DNA of 33,981 nucleotides. It comes from an uncultured Clostridiaceae bacterium (lineage in GTDB: Bacteria > Bacillota > Clostridia > TANB77 > CAG-508). Location: the NCBI GenBank assembly GCA_948356915.1, contig CAOJCG010000017.1, forward strand, positions 1-33,981, given 5' to 3'. Positions within the stretch are counted from its first letter, which is position 1. Every line of letters begins with the position of its first letter. Made by a program: the position numbers and the translations under genes. Below are positions 23,202 through 31,458 of this stretch, piece by piece. The notes beneath the pieces are model-generated. The model saw only the letters and a program-made list of their open reading frames with translations. It did not search any database and had not been told where the DNA came from.

Positions 23202-23521
23202 AAAAATCAATTTATTTAGTATTATTATATACTTTAATTTTTATATTTTTTAGTTATACAGTTTCATACTGTTTTGGTGAACCAAAATTAGTTTCAACTT
23301 TAAATAATGCTTTTGAAAAAATAGAAGACTGGTTATTGAAATTAGCAACACCAGCAGCAGCCGTTGCAGTAATTACAGGTGCCTTTATGAAAAAGTTTAG
23401 TTTTGGAGATGAAGAAAGAATTCGTATAGGAAAGAAACTAATTAAAGGAAGCTTATTTTCTTATGCTTTTGTTTTAGTAATTAATTTGGTATTATCTGCA
23501 ATTCAAAGTTTATTAACCTAA
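23198..23521 (+). CDS. VirB2/TrbC-like small membrane (pilin) protein
   Basis: A 107-residue protein with an N-terminal signal-like helix (IYLVLLYTLIFIFFSYTVSY), a short charged segment, then two membrane helices: one with LATPAAAVAVITGAFMKKF, the other FSYAFVLVINLVLSAI. A conserved basic loop (GDEERIRIGKKLIKGSL) lies between them. This layout is that of VirB2/TrbC-type proteins, which form the pilus or channel subunit in Gram-positive conjugation modules. It overlaps the VirD4-like gene by 4 nt. An AAAGGAGG site precedes the ATG. Confidence 0.72.
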   Translation: MKKSIYLVLLYTLIFIFFSYTVSYCFGEPKLVSTLNNAFEKIEDWLLKLATPAAAVAVITGAFMKKFSFGDEERIRIGKKLIKGSLFSYAFVLVINLVLSAIQSLLT

Positions 23522-23541
23522 CATTTTATATTATCACACTG

Positions 23542-23646
23542 TGTTGTAGGGGTCGCTCTTTCTAAGCGACCTAATATCCCATTTATTTATAATAAAACAA
23601 TATTTAGGGTGTTCTAGGTCGCTTAAAACGGGCGACCTCTACAACA
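23542..23646. repeat. long palindromic element between VirB2-like and VirB6-like genes
   Basis: Outer arms GTTGTAGGGGTCGC and GCGACCTCTACAAC, inner arms TAAGCGACCTA and TAGGTCGCTTA, around an AT-rich loop. GC-rich against very AT-rich surroundings. Same general type as the element at 28109. Confidence 0.75.
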
Positions 23647-23679
23647 TATATATTACATTTATTAAAAGGAGGAATTATT

Positions 23680-24558
23680 ATAAATACTCAATCTAACATA
23701 ACTGAAACTATTATAAATACTATTAATACTATATTTAGTACTTTATTTTCTTCAATAGATAACAATCTTTATTCTATTTTAGATAAATTAACATTTATAG
23801 ATACAGATATAATTAATAATTCTATTATGGATAAATTACTAGGCTCTAATTTATCTAATAGTCTGCTTGCAATTACTAATGCTTTATTATTTGGTTTTAG
23901 TATTTATTATTGTGTTAAATTATTATACTCACATTTTACTTATACCCAAATAGAAAAACCATATCAATTTGTTTTTAAACTTTTAATTTTTGCAATATGT
24001 ATAAATTCTTCATACTTTATTTGTGAGCAAATTATAAATATTAATTATTTAATATCTGGCTCAATTAAAGAAATTGGAAAAAATATTTTTCATACAGATA
24101 TTTGTTTTAATAATTTAATTTTAAATTTAAATTCAATTATTAGTATAGAATCAGATTCTTTTAATATTTTTAGTGTTGATGGAATATTAAAAAGTTTCAT
24201 TTCATTTGGTTTATTTAATTTAGTATTTTCGTATGCTTTAAGATATATAATGATTAAAGTTTTTATATTAATTTCTCCCTTCGCATTTTTAACTTTAACT
24301 AATTATTCTACCTCCTGGTTCTTCAAAAGTTGGCTTAGAAATTTTATAGGTCTATTATTGTTACAATCTCTAATCGCATTTATTTTACTAATAGTTTTTT
24401 CAATTGATTATAATTCTACAGATTTATTTTCAAAATTTCTATATATAGGTGGAATTTATGCTTTAAGTAGAGCTAATACGTACATTAGAGAATTAATAGG
24501 TGGTATTTCTACTGATATATCAAATGCTTTTGGTAGCATAAAAGGTCTTGTAAAATAA
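23680..24558 (+). CDS. VirB6/TrbL-like conjugation membrane protein, non-AUG start likely
   Basis: The frame is open well upstream of the first ATG (23827). A strong AAAAGGAGG site at 23665-23673 points to a start at ATA 23680 (or ATT 23677). The extra ~49 residues include ETIINTINTIFSTLFSSIDN, which fits the amphipathic N-terminus typical of this family. The rest has about six membrane helices (LLAITNALLFGFSIYYCVKL, LLIFAICINSSYFICEQI, and later FVLISPFAFLTL-like stretches) and ends in a Gly/Ser-rich tail (GGISTDISNAFGSIKGLVK). VirB6/TrbL proteins line the inner-membrane part of the transfer channel. If only ATG is allowed, the gene would start at 23827 without a ribosome site. Confidence 0.75.
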   Translation: MNTQSNITETIINTINTIFSTLFSSIDNNLYSILDKLTFIDTDIINNSIMDKLLGSNLSNSLLAITNALLFGFSIYYCVKLLYSHFTYTQIEKPYQFVFKLLIFAICINSSYFICEQIININYLISGSIKEIGKNIFHTDICFNNLILNLNSIISIESDSFNIFSVDGILKSFISFGLFNLVFSYALRYIMIKVFILISPFAFLTLTNYSTSWFFKSWLRNFIGLLLLQSLIAFILLIVFSIDYNSTDLFSKFLYIGGIYALSRANTYIRELIGGISTDISNAFGSIKGLVK

Positions 24559-24572
24559 TTTACTTATTTTAT

Positions 24573-24707
24573 ATGTTTTATAAAAATAACTTTAAAATTT
24601 TTAAAAGCGGATTAAAAGTAAATTGTCGTAGAAATTGTAAAAAGATTTTTTGGAAGAATCTTATTTTAAATAGAAATGAATTAAAAAAAGATTTATACAA
24701 TTTTTAG
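24573..24707 (+). CDS. possible 44-residue basic peptide
   Basis: An ATG-started frame in the gap between the VirB6-like and PrgI-like genes. The predicted peptide is rich in Lys, Arg and Asn with two cysteines (VNCRRNCKKIFWK). There is no ribosome-binding site, so it may be chance. Listed because little else explains this 240-nt gap. Confidence 0.2.
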   Translation: MFYKNNFKIFKSGLKVNCRRNCKKIFWKNLILNRNELKKDLYNF

Positions 24708-24722
24708 AAGCTTAGCTTGAAC

Positions 24723-24750
24723 AATCATTTTGGAAAATTTCAAAATGATT
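24723..24750 (+). promoter_or_regulatory. hairpin before the PrgI-like gene
   Basis: Perfect 10-bp arms AATCATTTTG and CAAAATGATT with an 8-nt loop, then TT. Could be a weak terminator or a processing or regulatory hairpin within the operon. Confidence 0.5.
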
Positions 24751-24797
24751 TTAAGTAAGAAGTTAATAAATTTATTTTTAAAGAAAGGATATTTTAT

Positions 24798-25091
24798 ATG
24801 AAATTTATTTTCCCACAAAATTATAATTTTAAAATAAAACTATTAGGCTTTATAGATTATCCCGTTGCTATTTTTAATATTGTTTTATGGCTTATTATCT
24901 ATTTTTTTATTAATTTAATTTTCAAAGATTTATATCTAAAAATAATTATATTCATTTCAATTGTTTTTCCTATTCTTTTAATAAGCATTATTGGGTTTAA
25001 CCATGAAAATATTATTTATGTTTTTTATTATATTTTTAAATTTATGAAAAATAGACATGTCTATTTATATATAAAAAAATTAAAAACTTAA
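24798..25091 (+). CDS. PrgI family (VirB3-like) conjugation protein
   Basis: A 97-residue protein with two close membrane helices (~24-43 and ~48-65) between a short polar N-terminus (MKFIFPQNYNFKIKLLGFID) and a basic tail (FKFMKNRHVYLYIKKLKT). Length and layout fit the PrgI family, the VirB3 counterpart of Gram-positive transfer systems. In intact modules the next gene is normally the VirB4 ATPase; here a dinD-like gene follows after 20 nt. The ribosome site is AAAGAAAGGA. Confidence 0.8.
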   Translation: MKFIFPQNYNFKIKLLGFIDYPVAIFNIVLWLIIYFFINLIFKDLYLKIIIFISIVFPILLISIIGFNHENIIYVFYYIFKFMKNRHVYLYIKKLKT

Positions 25092-25111
25092 AATTTGAAA
25101 GGAGTATTAAT

Positions 25112-25965
25112 TTGAAAAATAATTTTATAAATAAAACAGAAGAAGATTTTGAAAGTATTAAACATATTGATGAAAATAGTGTTGAATTTTGGTATGCAAG
25201 AGAGTTGATGGTAACATTAGAATATAAGCAATGGAGACGTTTTGAGCAAGTTGTCGAACGAGCAAAAGAAGCCTGCAAAAACAGTAATATCAATATTCTC
25301 TCCCATTTTGCCAGCGTTGGCAAAATCGTAAAAGCAGGAGCTACAAATAAAGATATAGGCGATATAAAATTAAGTAGATATGCTTGTTATTTAATTGCTC
25401 AAAATGGTGATAGTAGAAAGAAAACTATCGCTCTTGCACAAACATATTTTGCAATTCAGACTAGAAAGCAAGAACTTACAAGACAAGAATATGATAAATT
25501 AAGCGAAGATGAAAAAAGACTATACACAAGACAAAATGTAAAAAACAAAAATAAATATTTATTTTATACTGCAAGAATGTCTGGCGTAAAAAATTATGGG
25601 AAATTTAATAATTATGGTTATAGAGGCTTATATAATGGTGAAACGTCAAAAGATATAGCAAATAGAAAAGGCATATCTGAAAAAAAGATATTTTAGATTA
25701 TATGAGTAGTACTGAACTCGCAGCTAATTTATTTAGGATAACGCAAACAGATGAAGTATTGAAAAATAAGAATGTTAATAATGAAGACGATGCTTGTATA
25801 ACACATCATAAAGTTGGACAAGCAGTTAGGCAGACTATTAAAAGAATCGGTGGAACTATGCCAGAAGACTTACCAACACCAGTTAAAAGTGCTAAGCAAA
25901 TTGAAAAAGAAAAGCATAAAATCTTAGATTATAATTCACAATTCAGAAATAAAAAGTTAAAATAA
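25112..25965 (+). pseudogene. dinD: DinD-like protein, frame broken at A AAA AAG
   Basis: Two frames make one DinD-like protein of ~284 residues. Part 1 (25112-25696) starts with TTG after AAAGGAG and contains the BRO-N-like ENSVEFWYARELMVTLEYKQ and FASVGKIVKAGATN. Part 2, in the -1 frame, continues exactly as expected (DILDYMSSTELAANLFRITQ, then RQTIKRIGGTMPEDLPTP). The switch is at 25681-25687, A AAA AAG, a classic -1 slippage heptamer, with an AAAAGG stretch ~9 nt upstream. A lost A in a homopolymer gives the same picture. DinD in E. coli is an SOS-induced inhibitor of RecA; related proteins occur on mobile elements. The gene is visibly richer in GC than its neighbours, suggesting separate acquisition. 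Confidence 0.78.
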
Positions 25966-26038
25966 TAGCCTACATATATAATTAACTATGAATTGTAACA
26001 ACGCTCTAAATTTTCATTAGATAAAAAAATATTTTTTA

Positions 26039-26067
26039 TTGTAAAATTCGACTAAAGATGATATAAT
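26039..26067 (+). promoter_or_regulatory. promoter of the dnaD-dnaC pair
   Basis: TTGTAA (26039-26044), 17-nt spacer, TATAAT (26062-26067), 39 nt before the start codon. Confidence 0.65.
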
Positions 26068-26106
26068 TTTTTTATTATACACCATATTTATGAAAGGAGA
26101 ATTTAT

Positions 26107-27072
26107 ATGAAATTAGAGCAAAATGATTTACCTATGTTATTTTCATCTACAGACCTACCTGATGTATTTTTTACAGAATATTTATCTCAAGCTAGTGGTG
26201 ATTATATAAAAATCTATTTATATATTGTTTTTCTATCTAAATATGGAAAAGATGTAAAAATAAATGATTTGTCTAAGAAATTAAACATAGATTTTAAAAC
26301 TATTCAAGAAGGAATTAAATATTGGGAAGATACTGGAGTTATTACAAAGAAAAATACTGGTTATATAATTAATAATTTACAAGAAATTGAACTTCATAAA
26401 TTATACAAACCAAAAGTTACTTTATCTGCCGAAAATATAAAACAAACTGCTCAAAATCAATATAGAGCAAAAGCTATTGAAAATATAAATACACTATTCT
26501 TCCAAGGAATAATGTCTCCTTCTTGGTACAGTGATATTGATTTATGGTTTAAAAAATATTCTTTTGATGAAGAAGTTATGATAGCATTATTTCAATATTG
26601 CTATAACAGAAGTGCTCTTCATAGAAATTATATACAAACAGTAGCAGAAGCCTGGTTTAAAAGTAATGTTAAAACATACTCAGATTTAGATAGTCTATTT
26701 GAGAAACAAGAAAAATTAAATACATTATATAAATCTATTGGTAAAAAATTAGGTTACACAAGAGCTTTAACAGAATATGAAAAAGGATATATAGAAAAAT
26801 GGACAATAGAATATGCATTTGGCTTAAATATTATAGAAATTGCCTTAAAGAAAACAACAGCAAAAACTAATCCTAATTTTGACTATTTAGATAAATTACT
26901 TTCAGACTGGCACGATAGAGGCTTAAAAACTGTAGAAGAAATTGAAAACTTTTTAAGTGAATTTAAACAAAAGAATAAAGATATTAAAAAATTAGAAAAA
27001 AATACTGGATATAATAATTATGAACAAAGAAAATATGATAACTTAAATAGCTTATATGCTAATTTAGGTTAA
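26107..27072 (+). CDS. DnaD-like replication initiation protein
   Basis: A 321-residue protein of the clostridial DnaD type. The N-terminal winged-helix part (~1-100) includes FFTEYLSQASGDYIKIYLYI and NDLSKKLNIDFKTIQEGIKY. Two DnaD-like segments follow: SPSWYSDIDLWFKKYSFDEE (~138) with YIQTVAEAWFKSNVKTYSDL, then a second copy with TEYEKGYIEKWTIEYAFGLN (~222) and FDYLDKLLSDWHDRGLKTVE (~257). DnaD helps remodel origin or fork DNA and load the helicase. It is directly followed (16 nt) by a DnaC/DnaI-like loader, the usual chromosomal pairing in Clostridia. I therefore read this pair as housekeeping rather than part of the mobile fragment. The ribosome site is GAAAGGAG. Confidence 0.85.
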   Translation: MKLEQNDLPMLFSSTDLPDVFFTEYLSQASGDYIKIYLYIVFLSKYGKDVKINDLSKKLNIDFKTIQEGIKYWEDTGVITKKNTGYIINNLQEIELHKLYKPKVTLSAENIKQTAQNQYRAKAIENINTLFFQGIMSPSWYSDIDLWFKKYSFDEEVMIALFQYCYNRSALHRNYIQTVAEAWFKSNVKTYSDLDSLFEKQEKLNTLYKSIGKKLGYTRALTEYEKGYIEKWTIEYAFGLNIIEIALKKTTAKTNPNFDYLDKLLSDWHDRGLKTVEEIENFLSEFKQKNKDIKKLEKNTGYNNYEQRKYDNLNSLYANLG

Positions 27073-27088
27073 TTTAGGAGGACTAAAT

Positions 27089-28090
27089 TTGAATAATTCT
27101 AATTTAAAGAATTTATTAAGTGAATATGAAAAAAAGAGGTTAAATTCTATATATGAAGCTGAAAAAAGAAAAGAACAAATATATAGAGAAAATCCTCGTT
27201 TAGAAGAAATAGATGATGCTTTAAGTAAAGAAGCAATTAGAATTTCAAAATTATTAATTGTTTCAAAAGATACTACTCTTTTAGAAGAATTAAATAGAAA
27301 AATATCTGAACTAAAAAACGAAAAAATAAAAATATTGAATTCAATTGGAAAAGATATTAATTATTTAAAGCCTATTTATGAATGTGATACTTGCGAAGAT
27401 ACTGGATATATTACAAAAAACTATAATACTACTATGTGTCATTGTTTAAAGCAAAAATTATTTAATATAGAATATAATAAGTCTAATATATACAATTTAG
27501 AAAAACAAAATTTTAATAATTTTTCATTAAATTTATATTCTGATGAAGTTGATGAGAAAAAATACAACTCTAAAATTTCTCCAAAAGAGAATATAGAAAA
27601 AATTAAAAAATTATGTTTAAATTTTATAGAAAATTTTGATAATGAAGAAGAAAAAAATCTTTTATTTACAGGAAATACTGGTTTAGGGAAATCTTTTTTA
27701 TCAAGCTGTATAGCAAATGAAATGTTGAAAAAAGGAAAGACTGTACTATACCAAACAGCACCTGTAATGTTAGATACAATTATAGACTACCGCTTTGGCA
27801 AAGAAACTTCTTCAAAAGATATTTATGATAATTTATTAAATGTAGATTTATTAATAATAGATGACTTAGGAACTGAATGTATGAACACAATGAAATTTTC
27901 CGAATTATTTAATATAATAAATACACGTTTATTAAATTCAAATAATAAAATAACAAAAACAATTATCTCCACAAATTTAAGCTTGCAAAACTTATTTTCC
28001 ACATATGATGAACGTATTGTGTCTAGAATAGTGGGAAATTATAATATTTGTTACTTTTTTGGAGATGATATACGTTTTAAGAAAAGATAA
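27089..28090 (+). CDS. dnaC: DnaC/DnaI-like helicase loader ATPase
   Basis: A 333-residue AAA+ protein. The N-terminal part is helical and coiled (~1-85). A Cys cluster follows (ECDTCEDTGYI ... MCHCLKQKLF, ~98-128), a zinc-binding feature of DnaI-type loaders. The ATPase domain has Walker A FTGNTGLGKSFLSS (~191-204), Walker B LLIIDDLGTE (~253-262), then sensor and arginine-finger regions (TIISTNLSLQNL, DERIVSRIVGN). It would load the replicative helicase together with the DnaD-like partner just upstream. It starts with TTG at 27089 after a strong AGGAGG. Confidence 0.9.
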   Translation: MNNSNLKNLLSEYEKKRLNSIYEAEKRKEQIYRENPRLEEIDDALSKEAIRISKLLIVSKDTTLLEELNRKISELKNEKIKILNSIGKDINYLKPIYECDTCEDTGYITKNYNTTMCHCLKQKLFNIEYNKSNIYNLEKQNFNNFSLNLYSDEVDEKKYNSKISPKENIEKIKKLCLNFIENFDNEEEKNLLFTGNTGLGKSFLSSCIANEMLKKGKTVLYQTAPVMLDTIIDYRFGKETSSKDIYDNLLNVDLLIIDDLGTECMNTMKFSELFNIINTRLLNSNNKITKTIISTNLSLQNLFSTYDERIVSRIVGNYNICYFFGDDIRFKKR

Positions 28091-28108
28091 ATGTTAATTT
28101 TAAAAATG

Positions 28109-28193
28109 TGTAGGGATAGGCCTTGTGTCTATCCTTCTTCTATTAAATCTCTATGTCTTTTTTAACTGGCGGACACAAGGCTCGCACCCTACA
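28109..28193. repeat. palindromic element downstream of the dnaC-like gene
   Basis: Ends TGTAGGG and CCCTACA; inner arms AGGCCTTGTGTCT and GGACACAAGGCT; AT-rich loop. GC-rich arms in an AT-rich region. Same style as the element at 23542. Confidence 0.7.
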
Positions 28194-28249
28194 ATTTAAA
28201 ATATATCTTTTGCATATACAACAATATACATAAAATAATTATGTTATTA

Positions 28250-28278
28250 TTGATTTGCTTTATGTTATGTGTTATAAT
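28250..28278 (+). promoter_or_regulatory. promoter of the 28323 gene
   Basis: TTGATT (28250-28255), 17-nt spacer, TATAAT (28273-28278). Confidence 0.55.
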
Positions 28279-28322
28279 TACATTATACTAAATTATTTTC
28301 TATATAAAAGGAGGATTCTTTC

Positions 28323-28538
28323 ATGAATACATTTTTGGCAATAGTTTCTTTTATTATACGGTTAGTCTTTGGTTTGTTAGGCATACTTGCGTGTATCCAT
28401 TATTTTTATACTGGTGCACAGTTACTTCTGTGGAAAGACAAATGTAAAATGGATATAGTATATGCTACCTTTGGAGTATTAACAGCTATACTTTTTGCAT
28501 CTTTTGGTGCAATTCTTATAATATCCTTATTTATCTAA
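28323..28538 (+). CDS. small two-helix membrane protein
   Basis: A 71-residue protein with two membrane segments (about 4-32 and 46-69) joined by a short charged loop (LLWKDKCKMD). I do not recognise a family. An AAAGGAGG site precedes the ATG. A promoter upstream and a strong terminator downstream make it a single-gene unit convergent with gyrA. Confidence 0.65.
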   Translation: MNTFLAIVSFIIRLVFGLLGILACIHYFYTGAQLLLWKDKCKMDIVYATFGVLTAILFASFGAILIISLFI

Positions 28539-28564
28539 CCGTTCTCTATATTAAGACAAGTTAA

Positions 28565-28602
28565 AATGGAGTTTCATATTTGAAACTCCATTCTTGTTTT
28601 TT
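28565..28602 (+). terminator. terminator between the small membrane protein and gyrA
   Basis: Perfect 12-bp arms AATGGAGTTTCA and TGAAACTCCATT with a 4-nt loop, followed by CTTG and a T-run. It overlaps the gyrA stop codon from the other strand. Confidence 0.8.
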
Positions 28603-31051
28603 ATTCTTCTGTCTCATTCTCAGAATTTATTAACTCTATACTTACAACTTTTCCACCATCATTTGTTCTCATTAAAGTTACACCTTGTGTTGAACGACCT
28701 AGTACACTTATGTCTTCTACTTTTAGTCTTATTATTGTTCCTTTGTCTGTTATAAGCATTACGTCTTCTTCTCCTGTTGCTATTCTTATTCCTACTATAT
28801 CACCTGTTTTTGGTGTTATTTTGTAAGTTAAAACTCCTCTTCCGCCTCTGTTTTGTACTCTGTATTCGTCTAATTCTGTTCTTTTCCCAAAGCCGTGTTC
28901 TGTTATTGAAAGTAGTGTTGCTTTACTTCCTGCTATTATGCTTTCCATTCCTATTACTTCGTCGCCGTCATCTAAACGTATTCCTATAACTCCTTGTGCT
29001 GTTCTTCCTACTGAACGTACATCTTTTTCACTATATGTTATAGCTAAACCTTTTTTAGTTACCATTACTATGTTATCTTGTCCGTCTGTAAGTCTTACAT
29101 CTATTAATTCATCGTCATCTTTTAATGCTATTGCAAGAAGTCCTGTTGTTCTCGAAGAATCGTATTCATTTAGTGGTGTCTTTTTAATTAAACCACTCTT
29201 TGTTCCCATAAGTAGGTATTTTCCTTCTGCAAAATTTTGAATTGGTATTATTGTTGATACTTTTTCTCCACTATCTAGTTTTAATAAATTAACTATTGCT
29301 GTTCCTTTAGCTGTTCTACCTGATTCTGGTATTTGGTATCCTTTTAATTTATATAATTTACCTTTGTTTGTGAAGAATAATATTGTGTCATGTGTTGACG
29401 CTGTAAATATTTGTTTTACAAAGTCATCTTCTTTTGTTGTCATTCCTGTTATGCCTTTTCCACCTCTTTTTTGACTCTTATATGTGTCTATTGGCATTCT
29501 TTTTATATATCCAAAGTGACTTAATGTTATTACACATTGTTCTTCTTTTATTAAATCTTCTAATTCGAAATCTCCTTCTGCTGCTACTATTTTTGTTTTT
29601 CTTTCATCTCCGAATTTTTCTCTTATTTCTATTAACTCTTCTTTTATTATTTCACAAACTAATCTTTCACTATTTAATATTTCTCTTAAATGAGCTATTA
29701 ATTCCATTAATTGTTTGTATTCTTCTTCTATTTTTTCACGTTGCAAACCTGATAATGTTTTTAATCTCATATCTAATATGGCTTGTGCTTGTATGTCTGA
29801 AAGACCAAATCTATCCATTAATTTTTCTTTTGCATCATCATAAGAATTACGTATAATATTAATTACTTCATCTATATTATCAATAGCTATTCTTAAACCT
29901 TCTAAAATGTGTGCTCTAGCTAATGCTTTGTCAAGTTCGAATTTTGTTCTACGAACTACCACATCTTTTCTATGGTCTATATAATGGTCTAGGCATTGTC
30001 TTAATGTTAATATTTTAGGCTCTCCATTTACTAATGCAAGCATTATAATACCGAATGTAATTTGCATTTGTGTAAATTTATATAATTGATTTAATATTAC
30101 ATTAGCATTTGCGTCTCTTTTTAGTTCAACAACTACTCTAACTTTGTGCTCTCTGTCAGATTCGTCCCTTATTTCGCCTATTCCTTCAATTCTTTTTTCC
30201 CTAACTAAGGCAGCAATATTTTCTATTAATTTTGCTTTATTTACTTGGTATGGAAGTGAATTAACTATTATTCTTTGTTTGTTTCCACTCATTTCTTCTA
30301 TTTCTGCTTCTGCTCTTAATGTTATTTTACCTCTACCTGTTGTATATGCTTCTTTTATTCCTTCTCTACCTAATATTAAACCTTCTGTTGGGAAGTCTGG
30401 ACCTTTTATTACTCCCATTAAGTCTTCATCTGTTACATTATCTTCATCTATTATTTTTATAATTCCATTTATAACTTCTGTTAAGTTATGTGGTGGTATA
30501 TTTGTTGCCATACCTACGGCTATACCTGAAGAACCATTTACTAAAAGTGCTGGTATTTTTGCTGGTAATACTGTTGGCTCTTGAAGTCTATCATCAAAGT
30601 TTGGCATGAAATCTACTGTATTTTTTTCAATATCTGTAAGCATAACTTCCGCCATTTTTGACATTCTAGCTTCTGTGTAACGGTAAGCAGCAGCCCCATC
30701 ACCATCAATAGAACCAAAGTTTCCGTGTCCATCAATTAATGTGTATCTCATAGAAAAATCTTGTGCAAGTCTTACCATTGCATCATAAACTGAACTATCT
30801 CCATGTGGATGGTACCTACCTAAAACGTCTCCAACTGTCGTTGCAGATTTTCTATATGGTTTATCTGGTGTTAACCCATCTTCATGCATTGTATATAAAA
30901 TTCTTCTATGTACTGGTTTTAAACCATCTCTAACATCTGGAAGTGCACGAGATACTATAACGCTCATTGCATAGTCTATATATGCTGTTTTCATCTCTTG
31001 CTCAATATCTCTGTTAATAATTTTTCCATCTTTGTCTTGTATTTCTTCCAT
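28601..31051 (-). CDS. gyrA: DNA gyrase subunit A
   Basis: Full-length GyrA, 816 residues. The N-terminal breakage-reunion domain includes MSVIVSRALPDVRDGLKPVH (~29-48), HPHGDSSVYDAMVRL (~81-95) and the catalytic tyrosine in YRYTEARM (Tyr125). The C-terminal half has the six-bladed DNA-wrapping repeats, with a GyrA-box-like QKRGGKGI and repeated blades such as TAKGTAIVNLL, TTGLLAIALKD, TAQGVIGIRLDDGDEV and STQGVTLMRTNDGG. With GyrB it introduces negative supercoils. Residues equivalent to E. coli Ser83 and Asp87 are Ser86 and Asp90, the quinolone-sensitive state. gyrB is not adjacent. The start has AAAGGAAGG upstream and a clear promoter (TTGCTT-N17-TATAAT). ParC is a less likely alternative. 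Confidence 0.95.
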   Translation of the reverse strand: MEEIQDKDGKIINRDIEQEMKTAYIDYAMSVIVSRALPDVRDGLKPVHRRILYTMHEDGLTPDKPYRKSATTVGDVLGRYHPHGDSSVYDAMVRLAQDFSMRYTLIDGHGNFGSIDGDGAAAYRYTEARMSKMAEVMLTDIEKNTVDFMPNFDDRLQEPTVLPAKIPALLVNGSSGIAVGMATNIPPHNLTEVINGIIKIIDEDNVTDEDLMGVIKGPDFPTEGLILGREGIKEAYTTGRGKITLRAEAEIEEMSGNKQRIIVNSLPYQVNKAKLIENIAALVREKRIEGIGEIRDESDREHKVRVVVELKRDANANVILNQLYKFTQMQITFGIIMLALVNGEPKILTLRQCLDHYIDHRKDVVVRRTKFELDKALARAHILEGLRIAIDNIDEVINIIRNSYDDAKEKLMDRFGLSDIQAQAILDMRLKTLSGLQREKIEEEYKQLMELIAHLREILNSERLVCEIIKEELIEIREKFGDERKTKIVAAEGDFELEDLIKEEQCVITLSHFGYIKRMPIDTYKSQKRGGKGITGMTTKEDDFVKQIFTASTHDTILFFTNKGKLYKLKGYQIPESGRTAKGTAIVNLLKLDSGEKVSTIIPIQNFAEGKYLLMGTKSGLIKKTPLNEYDSSRTTGLLAIALKDDDELIDVRLTDGQDNIVMVTKKGLAITYSEKDVRSVGRTAQGVIGIRLDDGDEVIGMESIIAGSKATLLSITEHGFGKRTELDEYRVQNRGGRGVLTYKITPKTGDIVGIRIATGEEDVMLITDKGTIIRLKVEDISVLGRSTQGVTLMRTNDGGKVVSIELINSENETEE

Positions 31052-31105
31052 TTTCTATTTTTCCTTCCTTTCGCTTAGAAACTGCCTAGTTTCATGTATA
31101 TTTGT

Positions 31106-31134
31106 ATTATATTTTAAATATAAAAAAAAAGCAA
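31106..31134 (-). promoter_or_regulatory. promoter of gyrA
   Basis: TTGCTT (31129-31134), 17-nt spacer, TATAAT (31106-31111) on the minus strand, ~55 nt before the start. Confidence 0.65.
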
Positions 31135-31142
31135 GAAAAAAC

Positions 31143-31185
31143 AGCAAAAAAACGTAAATTTCCGTAAGTTTTTTGCTATTTTTTA
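31143..31185 (-). terminator. terminator of the DUF4160-DUF2442 pair
   Basis: Arms AGCAAAAAAAC and GTTTTTTGCT (one bulge), then a T-run (GTTTTTTCTTG) on the minus strand, just upstream of the gyrA promoter. Confidence 0.65.
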
Positions 31186-31200
31186 TATACTTTTTACTAC

Positions 31201-31446
31201 TTATATTTCTACACCATTTTCCCATATTTCTTCAGCTGATAAATCAATATCTTCATTCCAACTAATTCCATATCCGCCTACATCTACTTTTACATTATTA
31301 AATATATTTTTATCTTTTAATGTATTAAATATTTGTATTCTATCTAATAATTTTTTCATATCATATTGTTTTATTATACCATTTTCAAATTCTGCTATAA
31401 TTATTAAATTTTCTTTTGGAGTTATATTTTTTATTTTGTGAAACAT
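31201..31446 (-). CDS. DUF2442 domain protein
   Basis: An 81-residue protein with the DUF2442 pattern: a beta-rich start (KIKNITPKENLIIIAEFENG), IIKQYDMKKLL in the middle, and the typical end VDVGGYGISWNEDIDLSAEE. It is paired with a DUF4160 gene 12 nt upstream. This two-gene arrangement is common in bacteria and often discussed as toxin-antitoxin-like, with DUF2442 the likely regulator or antitoxin; that role is not proved. GGGGGAA precedes the ATG. Confidence 0.85.
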   Translation of the reverse strand: MFHKIKNITPKENLIIIAEFENGIIKQYDMKKLLDRIQIFNTLKDKNIFNNVKVDVGGYGISWNEDIDLSAEEIWENGVEI

Positions 31447-31458
31447 TATATTTTCCCC

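Noticed and set aside
25112..28090. dinD, dnaD and dnaC as one prophage or plasmid replication module
   Set aside because: The DnaD and DnaC proteins look like the chromosomal clostridial pair (length, zinc cluster, gene order), and there are no phage structural genes, integrase or plasmid replication gene in the window.
28777..30584. Plus-strand open frames opposite gyrA
   Set aside because: Shadows of gyrA; low-complexity composition and no ribosome-binding sites.
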